12,133 nt of DNA, from contig JAZSMT010000007.1 in the NCBI GenBank assembly GCA_045536025.1, positions 1 through 12,133 on the forward strand. Direction: 5' to 3'. Numbering within the stretch: the stretch's first letter is position 1; every line of letters starts with the position of its first letter. Source of the DNA: HGM11412 sp045536025 (lineage in GTDB: Bacteria > Bacillota > Clostridia > Christensenellales > Borkfalkiaceae). Of the stretch, positions 1 through 6,009 are shown one piece after another. Under the pieces are notes generated by a model. The model was not told where the DNA came from. It was given only the letters and a program-made list of their open reading frames with translations, and searched no databases. Both the position numbers and the translations under genes were made by a program.

Positions 1-20
1 CTTCTTAAAAGCTCATTTTA

Positions 21-140
21 GGCGTTAGTTTGGGTATTAGACGAGGCTCACGCAAGACGATAAGCAGAGATAGACCTTTTTGGTCATCGAGGTTTATCGT
101 CTAAGTAGAAACGAAGATAGACGCCGTAAATAACGCATTA
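21..140. repeat. Structured intergenic element, copy A (about 120 nt)
   Basis: Non-coding stretch directly downstream of the hydrogenase gene that shares blocks with copy B (5879-5998): GGCGTTAG (21-28), TTAGAC (37-42), AGGCTC (44-49), ACGCAA (50-55), AGTA (104-107), AACGAAG (110-116), ACGCCGT (121-127) and TAACGCATTA (131-140). Predicted fold: outer helix GCGTTA 22-27 with TAACGC 131-136, extended by TTT 29-31 with AAA 128-130; long stem 55-63 with 94-102 (9 bp); 5x5 internal loop 64-68/89-93; GAT 69-71 with ATC 86-88; bulged A72; GACC 73-76 with GGTC 82-85; loop TTTTT 77-81. The last block overlaps the hydrogenase stop codon (138-140). An alternative helix 37-44 with 97-104 (8 bp) would compete with the long stem. 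Which strand is the RNA is not settled. I do not recognise a named family; a small mobile repeat or a 3'-UTR RNA are both possible. Confidence 0.72.
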
Positions 141-1658
141 AGGGAGGTCGATTTCGTATAAATCTTTCGCAGGAATAGCTTTGGTTGAGGTATTGACAAC
201 CTTTTCAACCTCTTTTTGCGCTTTTAATATCGAGATGTTAGTTCCAGCACCGGCAACGCAACCGCCGGGGCAACCCATACCCTCGATAAGGCAACCGTTT
301 TTCTTGCCCGCTTTAGCAAGAAGGAGCATTTTTTTACACTCTTCAAGTCCCTCAGCGTGCTCGATTTTAACCTCAACGTCAGGATAATATTCTTTAACGC
401 ACTTTTCTATTGCACTAGCAACACCGCCCGCAACGGCATAGCCTCTTCCTGCACCCGTTGCTTCGTGGATTGACCTTTCACCTTGATACTTAGTAAAGTC
501 TATATTTTTTGCCGAGAAAATGCCTGAAAGCTCTTCAAAGGTGATAACGAAGTCAACGTCACTTCTAACCGACTCGCGCGACGCCTCTAATTTTTTTGCC
601 GCGCAAGGCCCGATAAACACCACCCTTGCAGTAGGTGTTTTTTGCTTGATTTTTCTCGCCGTGGCAACCATAGGCGTTAAGGCTTGAGAAACCTCGCCAA
701 CAAGGTCGGGAAACTGCTTTTTAGCAAGCATAGCCCAGCTTGGGCAACACGACGTGAGTAAAAATGGAAGTTTACCCGACACGACTTTATCTACGTAGGC
801 GTGAGCCTCGGTGGAACAGGCAACGTCCGCACCGCTAGCTACTTCGTGAACTTCTTTAAAGCCAACGTCTAAAAGCGCGCCTTTTATCATAGCAATCGAA
901 ACGTTTTCGCCAAACTGCCCGACGATAGCGGGCGCAATTTCAGCAACCAAATAATCGCCCTTTTTAAGAGCTTGTATCATTTGGAATATTTGAGATTTAT
1001 CAGCAATAGCAGCGAACGGACAGCTTACCATACACTGACCGCAACCCAAGCACTTATCGTTATCGATTTTTGCCCTTCCAAGCTCGTCGGTAGAAATTGC
1101 CTTGATACCGCAAGCGGACGAACACGGACGAACTTTATGATGAATTGCGTCGTACGGGCAAGCCTTTTTACACTTTCCGCAATGAATACACTTATCTTGG
1201 TCGATAACCGCCTTGCCGTTTTCGAACGAGATAGCGTTTTTCGGGCACGCCGCAACGCACGCTTTAGCAACGCAACCACGGCACTCGTTAGAAACTTCGT
1301 AAACGTTATCTTTACACTTATCGCACGCAGACGGAATTACTTGCATTAAAGGCGGTTCGTAATATTTATCGGATATGTTACTTTCGTCAACACCCTCGGT
1401 AATGTGAACGGGCTTATCTGCTGGGCGCAAGCTCATACCCATAGCAAGCCTTACGCGCTCACTCGCCACAGCCCTTTCGCGATAAATGCTTTCAAGGTAT
1501 TTGGGGACCTCGGTGGGCGTGATTTTATAAGGTATCGCCTCGATACCGTCGTTGACTTTATCGGGCGAACACTCGAACGCCACCGTTGCAACCTCTCTAA
1601 ACACCTCGTGCCTTAATTTTTTAACCGAGGTAGGAAGTTCTCTTAATTGACCAGCCAT
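138..1658 (-). CDS. Monomeric [FeFe] hydrogenase, multi-cluster ferredoxin-domain type (probably group B)
   Basis: Protein of 506 aa that should interconvert protons and H2 with ferredoxin-type electron carriers in the cytoplasm of an anaerobe. The three H-cluster signatures are present: TSCCPSW (Cys304/Cys305), GPCAAKK (Cys352) and EGMGCPGGC (Cys463/Cys467). The N-terminal half carries many cluster cysteines: C112/C115, then CxxCx4CxxxCP at C126-C138, CxxCxxCxxxCP at C157-C167, C179/C183, and CxxCxxCxxxCP at C203-C213, enough for three or four [4Fe-4S] clusters. The L2 motif reads GPC where classical HydA has MPC, and with the N-terminal architecture this points to the group B1/B3 type, which I assign with moderate confidence. 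I chose the ATG at 1658 because TAAGGG lies 8 nt upstream and a promoter lies just before that; a start at 1706 would sit upstream of the promoter. No maturase genes (hydE/F/G) are in the window. Confidence 0.93.
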   Translation of the reverse strand: MAGQLRELPTSVKKLRHEVFREVATVAFECSPDKVNDGIEAIPYKITPTEVPKYLESIYRERAVASERVRLAMGMSLRPADKPVHITEGVDESNISDKYYEPPLMQVIPSACDKCKDNVYEVSNECRGCVAKACVAACPKNAISFENGKAVIDQDKCIHCGKCKKACPYDAIHHKVRPCSSACGIKAISTDELGRAKIDNDKCLGCGQCMVSCPFAAIADKSQIFQMIQALKKGDYLVAEIAPAIVGQFGENVSIAMIKGALLDVGFKEVHEVASGADVACSTEAHAYVDKVVSGKLPFLLTSCCPSWAMLAKKQFPDLVGEVSQALTPMVATARKIKQKTPTARVVFIGPCAAKKLEASRESVRSDVDFVITFEELSGIFSAKNIDFTKYQGERSIHEATGAGRGYAVAGGVASAIEKCVKEYYPDVEVKIEHAEGLEECKKMLLLAKAGKKNGCLIEGMGCPGGCVAGAGTNISILKAQKEVEKVVNTSTKAIPAKDLYEIDLP

Positions 1659-1666
1659 AATTTTAA

Positions 1667-1672
1667 CCCTTA
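1667..1672 (-). promoter_or_regulatory. Ribosome binding site fixing the hydrogenase start
   Basis: TAAGGG on the minus strand, with 8 nt between it and the ATG at 1658. It supports the 506-residue protein over the 16-residue-longer reading frame, whose extra residues would be encoded across the promoter -10 region. Confidence 0.6.
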
Positions 1673-1688
1673 GTAATTTGATAATACC

Positions 1689-1718
1689 ATTATAACAAAA
1701 TCGCAAAAAAAAGCAACG
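1689..1718 (-). promoter_or_regulatory. Extended -10 promoter for the hydrogenase gene
   Basis: The minus strand reads TGTTATAAT (1689-1697), a perfect TATAAT with the TGn extension. A weak -35 candidate, TTGCTT (about 1711-1716), sits 16 bp upstream inside the preceding terminator stem. The predicted start near 1682 gives a leader of about 24 nt containing the RBS. ATAAT-GGT-ATTAT (1681-1693) is an inverted repeat over the -10 and start region and could be an operator, but it is short and AT-rich. The hydrogenase is therefore probably transcribed independently of the ABC operon upstream. Confidence 0.65.
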
Positions 1719-1735
1719 CTTTAGGCGTTGCTTTT
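1705..1735 (-). terminator. Intrinsic terminator of the ABC transporter operon, containing the ATPase stop codon
   Basis: The stem pairs AAGCAACGC (1711-1719) with GCGTTGCTT (1725-1733), with a 5-nt loop and a run of eight T on the minus strand. Flanking A/T pairs lengthen the stem to about 11 bp. The last sense codons of the ATPase form the upstream arm and the TAA (1721-1723) lies in the loop, so gene end and terminator overlap. Confidence 0.88.
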
Positions 1736-2386
1736 AAGAATTGTATCAACAATAATTTTTCTTTGGTTAAGGTTAGCGCCGTAATCTCTAAAAGGCGTGC
1801 CGTCAAGCATTACGTCAAGCGTAATTTTACCGCCCGAAAGTAGCAAAATCCTATCTGATACCATCACTGCCTCTTCAACGTCGTGCGTAACGAAAATCGC
1901 CGATTTATTCGCGCTTTTTATCATATCAACGAAAGTTTTAGCAAGTGGAATTTTGGTAGATAAATCAAGTGATGAAAACGGTTCGTCAAGTAGCACGGTA
2001 TTCGCACTTGAGAGCATTGCTCTTAAAAAACTAACCCTTTGTTTTTCTCCGCCCGACAGCATTGACGGACGATATTTTTCTTTACCAGCTAGCCCTACGC
2101 CTTTAACTGCGGTTAATATATCGTTTGCGTTTGCACCAGCAAAAACAAGGTTTTCATAAACGGTTAAATTAGGTAGTAGCCTCGGTTCTTGAAAGACCAT
2201 TGAAACACCACCCTCAAGATTATAAGACGCACCCTCTATAAGCCCTGCTAAACAGTTAAGTAGCGTCGTTTTGCCCGCGCCTGAACGCCCTAAAATACAA
2301 GTAATTTCGCCCTCTTTTAACTCGAGCGAAAAGTTTTCAAACACCTTAATATCGCCGTACGAAACGGATAAGTTTTCTATCTTCAT
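1721..2386 (-). CDS. ABC transporter ATP-binding protein (nitrate/sulfonate/taurine-type importer family)
   Basis: Protein of 221 aa that should power the importer encoded with it by hydrolysing ATP at the inner membrane face. All nucleotide-binding motifs are present in order: Walker A GRSGAGKTT (33-41), Q-loop Gln66 in FQEP, signature LSGGEKQR (110-117), Walker B VLLDEP (131-136) with catalytic Glu135, D-loop SSLD (138-141) and switch His168 in VTHD. Length and motifs fit the SsuB/TauB/ThiZ-like family. It is the last gene of the operon and its ATG overlaps the permease stop by 4 nt (ATGA), implying coupled translation; upstream there is only a modest GGGGA. The substrate cannot be read from the ATPase. 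Confidence 0.93.
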   Translation of the reverse strand: MKIENLSVSYGDIKVFENFSLELKEGEITCILGRSGAGKTTLLNCLAGLIEGASYNLEGGVSMVFQEPRLLPNLTVYENLVFAGANANDILTAVKGVGLAGKEKYRPSMLSGGEKQRVSFLRAMLSSANTVLLDEPFSSLDLSTKIPLAKTFVDMIKSANKSAIFVTHDVEEAVMVSDRILLLSGGKITLDVMLDGTPFRDYGANLNQRKIIVDTILKSNA

Positions 2387-3138
2387 AACAGTTTTTTCCC
2401 CGCCTTTTCAGATAGTATTTTGCCGATAAATTCAACTATTACGCCTATCAAACACACGGATAAAGTGAGGGCAAAAAGCCTTGCCGTTAGTATATATAAA
2501 GACGCCTCTTTGATAATTCCACCAAGGCTAATATACACACTTGCAAGAATTTCAGCCGATACGGTTAGCTTTAACCCAAACGAAATTCCGCCAGCTAAAT
2601 CAAGCGAAATTTTAGGCAAAATTTGTGGAATATACATAGAAAAAACCTGTTTTTTTACAGGGGTTTTGTATACTAAACACATCTCTTTAAGCTCGTTTGG
2701 AACGCTCGATAAAGAGGTTAAAAGCGAGGTGTATAAAATGGGAAACAACGATAAAAAACACACGATTATAGGTGCAACCGTTCTTGAAACAGCCGTTAAT
2801 ATTATAAGCAAAACGGCAAGCACGGGGAGAGAGCGTAGCGTGCCTACTATCACACTTAAAACACCTTTAAAAAAGGGATATAAATAGGCTAAAACAGCAA
2901 AGATGAGGGCAAATATAAATGAGATAATAAAACCTAATAAAACCCTTAACAAAGTCGCGCCAAGCGCCTTATAAAATGCAGGCGATATAAATAAGGCAAA
3001 AGTTTCTTTTATAATCATAACGGGGTTTGGCAAAATATATTCGTTACCGCACAAAAAATATGCGATAATATAAATTACTACCGCAATCAAAACGCCCGAT
3101 AATAGATATAAAAGGTTGTTTTTAAGGCTTTTTCTCAT
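2383..3138 (-). CDS. ABC transporter permease (binding-protein-dependent importer family)
   Basis: Protein of 251 aa with an N-terminal membrane segment (about 9-30) and further hydrophobic segments at about 62-86, 92-115, 120-141, 181-206 and 213-238, giving roughly six transmembrane helices. Residues 151-175 carry a divergent EAA-type loop, with a G-to-T change at the usual glycine (YKTPVKKQVF), that docks onto the ATPase. This matches the SsuC/TauC/ThiX-type permeases, which act as homodimers. It overlaps the upstream binding-protein gene by 4 nt and the downstream ATPase gene by 4 nt, so the three are surely one operon. Its own ribosome binding site is weak (GAAAG), consistent with translational coupling. 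Confidence 0.9.
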   Translation of the reverse strand: MRKSLKNNLLYLLSGVLIAVVIYIIAYFLCGNEYILPNPVMIIKETFALFISPAFYKALGATLLRVLLGFIISFIFALIFAVLAYLYPFFKGVLSVIVGTLRSLPVLAVLLIILTAVSRTVAPIIVCFLSLFPILYTSLLTSLSSVPNELKEMCLVYKTPVKKQVFSMYIPQILPKISLDLAGGISFGLKLTVSAEILASVYISLGGIIKEASLYILTARLFALTLSVCLIGVIVEFIGKILSEKAGKKLL

Positions 3139-4106
3139 AAACTTTCAAGATAATAAAAATCGTTTGACACCGTTCCCACCGAGTTTGGCGCAACGGCTTT
3201 AATTTTTGATAAAAACAAGTCGACCTCGGCGTAACAATCTTTAGACGAGGTAAAGTAAATAGAAGCCATTTCAATAGCATTATTCGTTAAATTCGTAGCG
3301 TTAAATTGAGGAGTTAAACCGCTTTTGAGGCTGTTTTTGATAGTAGAGCAAATATCTTCTTTATTTGCGTTTAAAAGGTAATTTTCAACGCCTTTGAGGT
3401 TAGAAATAAATCTTTTAACCACATCTAATTTACTACTTAACAATTCGGTTTTACAAACTACTACCGCTTGCGTAATATCGCCAGGAGTATATAAATCGTT
3501 AAGACTGCCAACAAAGTTATAATTAAGCGCTTTTGCCTTAACGTCAGCAACGGGCGATGGAACTAAATACAAGTCTACGTTAGCCGTTCCTATTTCAGTT
3601 GCAGAAATTGGTAAAAGGTTAACTTTATTTAATTCTTTTTGCTTACCATTTATAAGTTCATTATACGAATAGCCAAGGTCTGAAAGGCAGGCTTTAAGTG
3701 TAAGCCCCGCAAAGCTTGCAAGCTGAACTACCCCTATCGTTTTGCCGATAAGATTTTGTGCAGTGTCTACACTTACTTGCTCGCTCGTTTTCGATATAAA
3801 ATAGAAATTGCCGTTAGTTAAAACGCCAAGCATTTTATAATCTTTGCCATTACCTAAAAGCTTAGAGGCAAGGTTTATAGGAAGAACGCAAATATCCGCC
3901 TTTTTATCGCCTGATACCACCGTTTGAATAACGTCTGCCGAGGTGATATTAAAATTGTAATCGTCTAAATTATCCATTGCTTTAACGAGGGCAAGCGCAG
4001 GCGCGCCGTCGGGAGCGTAAACGGTAATTTTACTTTCCTCTTCTTGACAGCCGAGCGCACTAATTGCAAGCATTATTGAAATAATTATTAAAATAACTTT
4101 TTTCAT
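3135..4106 (-). CDS. ABC transporter substrate-binding lipoprotein (NMT1/SsuA-like), substrate unknown
   Basis: Protein of 323 aa and first gene of the importer operon. It starts with a lipoprotein signal peptide: Lys2-Lys3, a hydrophobic stretch to about residue 18, then ALGC with Cys20 as the likely lipidated residue (a slightly atypical lipobox). The mature domain opens with VYAPDGAPALAL and has the two-lobe pattern of type II periplasmic-binding proteins of the nitrate/sulfonate/thiamine-precursor class (for example DICVLPINLAS near residues 72-82). I cannot assign the ligand; thiamine precursors, sulfonates and other small organic compounds are all plausible. There is no Shine-Dalgarno before the ATG, and the best promoter would start transcription only 2-3 nt upstream. 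An alternative start is unlikely because the signal peptide requires this one. Confidence 0.85.
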   Translation of the reverse strand: MKKVILIIISIMLAISALGCQEEESKITVYAPDGAPALALVKAMDNLDDYNFNITSADVIQTVVSGDKKADICVLPINLASKLLGNGKDYKMLGVLTNGNFYFISKTSEQVSVDTAQNLIGKTIGVVQLASFAGLTLKACLSDLGYSYNELINGKQKELNKVNLLPISATEIGTANVDLYLVPSPVADVKAKALNYNFVGSLNDLYTPGDITQAVVVCKTELLSSKLDVVKRFISNLKGVENYLLNANKEDICSTIKNSLKSGLTPQFNATNLTNNAIEMASIYFTSSKDCYAEVDLFLSKIKAVAPNSVGTVSNDFYYLESL

Positions 4107-4114
4107 ATATTATA

Positions 4115-4143
4115 ATTTTAACATAAATTATATATAGTTACAA
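4115..4143 (-). promoter_or_regulatory. Candidate promoter of the ABC importer operon
   Basis: On the minus strand, -35 TTGTAA (4138-4143) and -10 TAAAAT (4115-4120) are separated by exactly 17 bp. The expected start, near 4108, almost coincides with the ATG at 4106, which would give a leaderless or near-leaderless mRNA. The region is very AT-rich, so chance matches are possible. Confidence 0.45.
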
Positions 4144-4170
4144 GCGTTTTTAAATTTAACATATTTGTAA
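4117..4170. promoter_or_regulatory. Repeats in the divergent intergenic region, possible regulator sites
   Basis: TTTAACATA occurs twice in direct orientation, at 4117-4125 and 4155-4163, 38 bp apart. TTACAA (4138-4143) and TTGTAA (4165-4170) form an inverted pair. They lie between the ABC operon and the AraC-type gene, where such regulators often bind, but the short length and AT-rich setting make this tentative. Confidence 0.25.
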
Positions 4171-4208
4171 AAAATAAATGAAAGTTGTATTATTTCACTT
4201 AAAAATCA

Positions 4209-4238
4209 TTGACTTTTAGATTTTAAATATATTAAAAT
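4209..4238 (+). promoter_or_regulatory. Candidate promoter of the araC-type regulator and thioesterase pair
   Basis: -35 TTGACT (4209-4214, five of six consensus bases) and -10 TAAAAT (4233-4238, five of six) with an 18-bp spacer. The predicted start is at about 4245, the A of the ATG, suggesting a leaderless transcript. No Shine-Dalgarno is seen before the gene. Confidence 0.5.
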
Positions 4239-4244
4239 TTTTAT

Positions 4245-5042
4245 ATGAATCAGTTTATTTCTTGTTGCTATACGCTTGGCAACTCACAAATAATAGATAA
4301 CTCGTGGAACTTTACTAACGTTTTAATTCCAGACAATAAGCTTTACGTTGTTGAAAGGGGGGAAATCGGCATTGAGTGCGGTGGCGAGCTTTTGCGTGTT
4401 AAAGCGGGCGAAATGGTGCTTATACCTGCGCTTATCAACCACTCTTTACACCTTGTAAATTGCGATTGCGCTAAAAAAACTTGGATTCATTTCAGTATGA
4501 AATCGGGAGTGCGCGATTATTTTTCGGGATTAAAACGCCCTATAAAAATAACATTACCCTCTAAAAGCCACGCATTAAAACTAATGAAGGAAGTTTTAGA
4601 CGGCAACGCCCTTAAAGAGCCACAGCGCTCACTTGTAACGTCGGCTAAAATATTCGAGCTTGTCGCGCTTTTTTTAAGCGAAAGCTCGCAGGAGTTTTAC
4701 GACGAAAAGTCTTCAGATATCGAAAAGGCGATACAGTATATCAACGCTAACTTTACCGAGCAACTATCGCTCAATCACTTGGCTGAAAAATACGGGTGCT
4801 CCCCCAACCATTTTATTAAAAAGTTTAAAGAAAAAACGGGCTATACGCCTATTAAATACTTAGCCGTTAAAAAGGTTGAGGTGGCTAAAAAACTATTAGA
4901 AACGACTTCGCTACCCATAAACTCGGTAATGGAAAAGGTTGGCTTTTACGACGCGTCGTACTTTTCAAAACTGTTTAAAAAAACGGTGGGCTATTCCCCG
5001 CGCGAATTTAGAGACAACTTAGGAGATAATAAAATTATATGA
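4245..5042 (+). CDS. AraC-family transcriptional regulator with N-terminal cupin-like domain
   Basis: Protein of 265 aa. Residues about 25-85 form a cupin-like sensor (ERGEIGIECGGELLRVKAGE, then IPALINHSL). Residues about 158-256 contain the two helix-turn-helix motifs of AraC/XylS: LSLNHLAEKYGCSPNHF (174-190), then the family signature beginning GFYDASYF and ending GYSPREF (233-255). It should bind DNA in response to a small ligand. It is divergent from the ABC importer operon and overlaps the thioesterase gene by 4 nt (ATGA), so its targets may be itself with the thioesterase and perhaps the importer; this is inferred from position only. An in-frame TAA at 4233-4235 excludes an upstream start. 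Confidence 0.9.
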   Translation: MNQFISCCYTLGNSQIIDNSWNFTNVLIPDNKLYVVERGEIGIECGGELLRVKAGEMVLIPALINHSLHLVNCDCAKKTWIHFSMKSGVRDYFSGLKRPIKITLPSKSHALKLMKEVLDGNALKEPQRSLVTSAKIFELVALFLSESSQEFYDEKSSDIEKAIQYINANFTEQLSLNHLAEKYGCSPNHFIKKFKEKTGYTPIKYLAVKKVEVAKKLLETTSLPINSVMEKVGFYDASYFSKLFKKTVGYSPREFRDNLGDNKII

Positions 5043-5764
5043 AATCAATTTTAACGGTTATTGAGGACGCAACCTCGTCAAAAGTAGATAAAAACCACCG
5101 CCTTCGCTGTGATGCCATACTTAATATTTTTCAAGACTTAGCTACCGCCCATGCAACCGATATGGGCATGAGTTTTGTAGAACTTAAAGAAAATTCTAAC
5201 GCCTTTTGGGTGCTTTCAAAAATAAGATTTAATATTGAGGGTGCTATCTATCAAGGCGATAGCATAGAGTGTAAAACTTGGCCTCTTCCCCCTACCCCTT
5301 ACAGGTTTGTAAGAGATTTTAAGCTCACCTCAAACGGCGGAAAGGTGCTTGGTAGTAGCGAGTGGTGCGTTCTTGACTGGACTACGGGAGGGCTTAGAAA
5401 ATTTTCATCGCTTAACTACCCCGAAGATTTACAGCACGTATCCGAGCGCTCGGGCACTAGCGAATTTACAAGGCTGAAAGAAGAGGTTGTAGACAGCGAT
5501 TTATGCTACGAGTATAAAACGCTTTACACGGATATTGACTGTAACGGGCACGTAAACAACGTATCGTATAGCAAAATGGCGCTTAACGCCTTCAGCCCGC
5601 AAGAGTTTGACGAGTACGCCTTTAAAAGTTTTGAGATACACTTTACCTCCCAAACGTATTTTGGCGACGTGATAAAGGTTTACAAAAAAGCGGTTGACGG
5701 TGGCGTTTATATCGAAGGCAAGCTTGATGATAAGTCAGTATTTAAAGCAAAATTTGAAAATTAA
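5039..5764 (+). CDS. Acyl-ACP thioesterase (FatA/FatB-like)
   Basis: Protein of 241 aa expected to release free fatty acids from acyl-acyl carrier protein in the cytoplasm, ending chain elongation. It has the double hot-dog layout of bacterial acyl-ACP thioesterases: an N-terminal half with RCDAILNIFQDLATAHA (23-39), and a C-terminal half with TDIDCNGHVNNVSY (164-177), which holds the Asp167-Asn169-His171 residues corresponding to the plant catalytic Asp/Asn/His. The later segment FTSQTYFGD (202-210) occupies the place where plant enzymes have the RREC-type motif, so the fourth catalytic-site residue differs. The ATG overlaps the regulator stop; AGGAG lies 13 nt upstream, too far to be ideal, so coupling is likely. 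An intrinsic terminator follows. Confidence 0.9.
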   Translation: MKSILTVIEDATSSKVDKNHRLRCDAILNIFQDLATAHATDMGMSFVELKENSNAFWVLSKIRFNIEGAIYQGDSIECKTWPLPPTPYRFVRDFKLTSNGGKVLGSSEWCVLDWTTGGLRKFSSLNYPEDLQHVSERSGTSEFTRLKEEVVDSDLCYEYKTLYTDIDCNGHVNNVSYSKMALNAFSPQEFDEYAFKSFEIHFTSQTYFGDVIKVYKKAVDGGVYIEGKLDDKSVFKAKFEN

Positions 5765-5778
5765 AACCTAATATTGAT

Positions 5779-5808
5779 AGGCTCTCTTTAGTAAGAGAGC
5801 CTTTTTTT
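5779..5808 (+). terminator. Intrinsic terminator after the thioesterase gene
   Basis: AGGCTCTCTT (5779-5788) pairs with AAGAGAGCCT (5793-5802), a 10-bp stem with TAGT loop, followed by T tract 5802-5808. On the other strand there is no comparable T run, so it acts on the plus strand. Confidence 0.95.
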
Positions 5809-5812
5809 GCAT

Positions 5813-5840
5813 AAAAAAAGCATAGGAAAACCTATGCTTT
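5813..5840 (-). terminator. Intrinsic terminator of the ribosomal protein operon
   Basis: On the minus strand AAAGCATAGG and CCTATGCTTT pair around TTTT, followed by a T run (5813-5819). It lies about 170 nt past the rplQ stop, with copy B of the structured element between. It sits back to back with the thioesterase terminator, so the converging operons each have their own hairpin. Confidence 0.88.
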
Positions 5841-5878
5841 AATTATAGTTTTTTAGCTTATACTGAGCGATATTTTAA

Positions 5879-5998
5879 GCCGTTAGAAACAAGTTAGGCA
5901 AGGCTCGACGCAAAGTGTGGTCGGCACTAACCATGTTGGTTGTGGCGGACACAACTTTGTGGCAGTAAACGAAGCCTAACGCCGTTTATAACGGATTA
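5879..5998. repeat. Structured intergenic element, copy B (about 120 nt)
   Basis: Counterpart of copy A (21-140) in the same orientation and of equal length. Shared blocks: GCCGTTAG (5879-5886), TTAGGC (5894-5899), AGGCTC (5901-5906), ACGCAA (5908-5913), AGTA (5964-5967), AACGAAG (5968-5974), ACGCCGT (5979-5985), TAACGGATTA (5989-5998). Fold: CCGTTA 5880-5885 with TAACGG 5989-5994; AAAC 5887-5890 with GTTT 5984-5987; GTTAGGC 5893-5899 with GCCTAAC 5974-5980 (not kept in copy A); long stem 5911-5919 with 5950-5959 (one bulge); 5x5 internal loop 5920-5924/5945-5949; CAC 5925-5927 with GTG 5942-5944; bulged T5928; AACC 5929-5932 with GGTT 5938-5941; 5-nt loop. It ends 11 nt from the rplQ stop. 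Similarity may extend left to about 5851. No open reading frame is evident. Confidence 0.75.
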
Positions 5999-6009
5999 AA
6001 AATTAAAAA

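Noticed and set aside
972..1349. Plus-strand open frame of 125 codons inside the hydrogenase gene
   Set aside because: Antisense shadow of a gene with clear motifs; no ribosome binding site and no recognisable domain. The same holds for the other antisense frames in the ribosomal and transporter genes.
1659..1706. A 16-residue N-terminal extension of the hydrogenase starting at 1706
   Set aside because: It would be encoded across the promoter -10 and upstream of the predicted transcription start, while the ATG at 1658 has a ribosome binding site and gives the family-like N-terminus.
5893..5980. Integron attC-like site, because GTTAGGC and GCCTAAC resemble attC core sites
   Set aside because: In attC the RYYYAAC box is on the left and GTTRRRY on the right; here the order is reversed, no integrase or cassettes are nearby, and copy A does not keep the pair.
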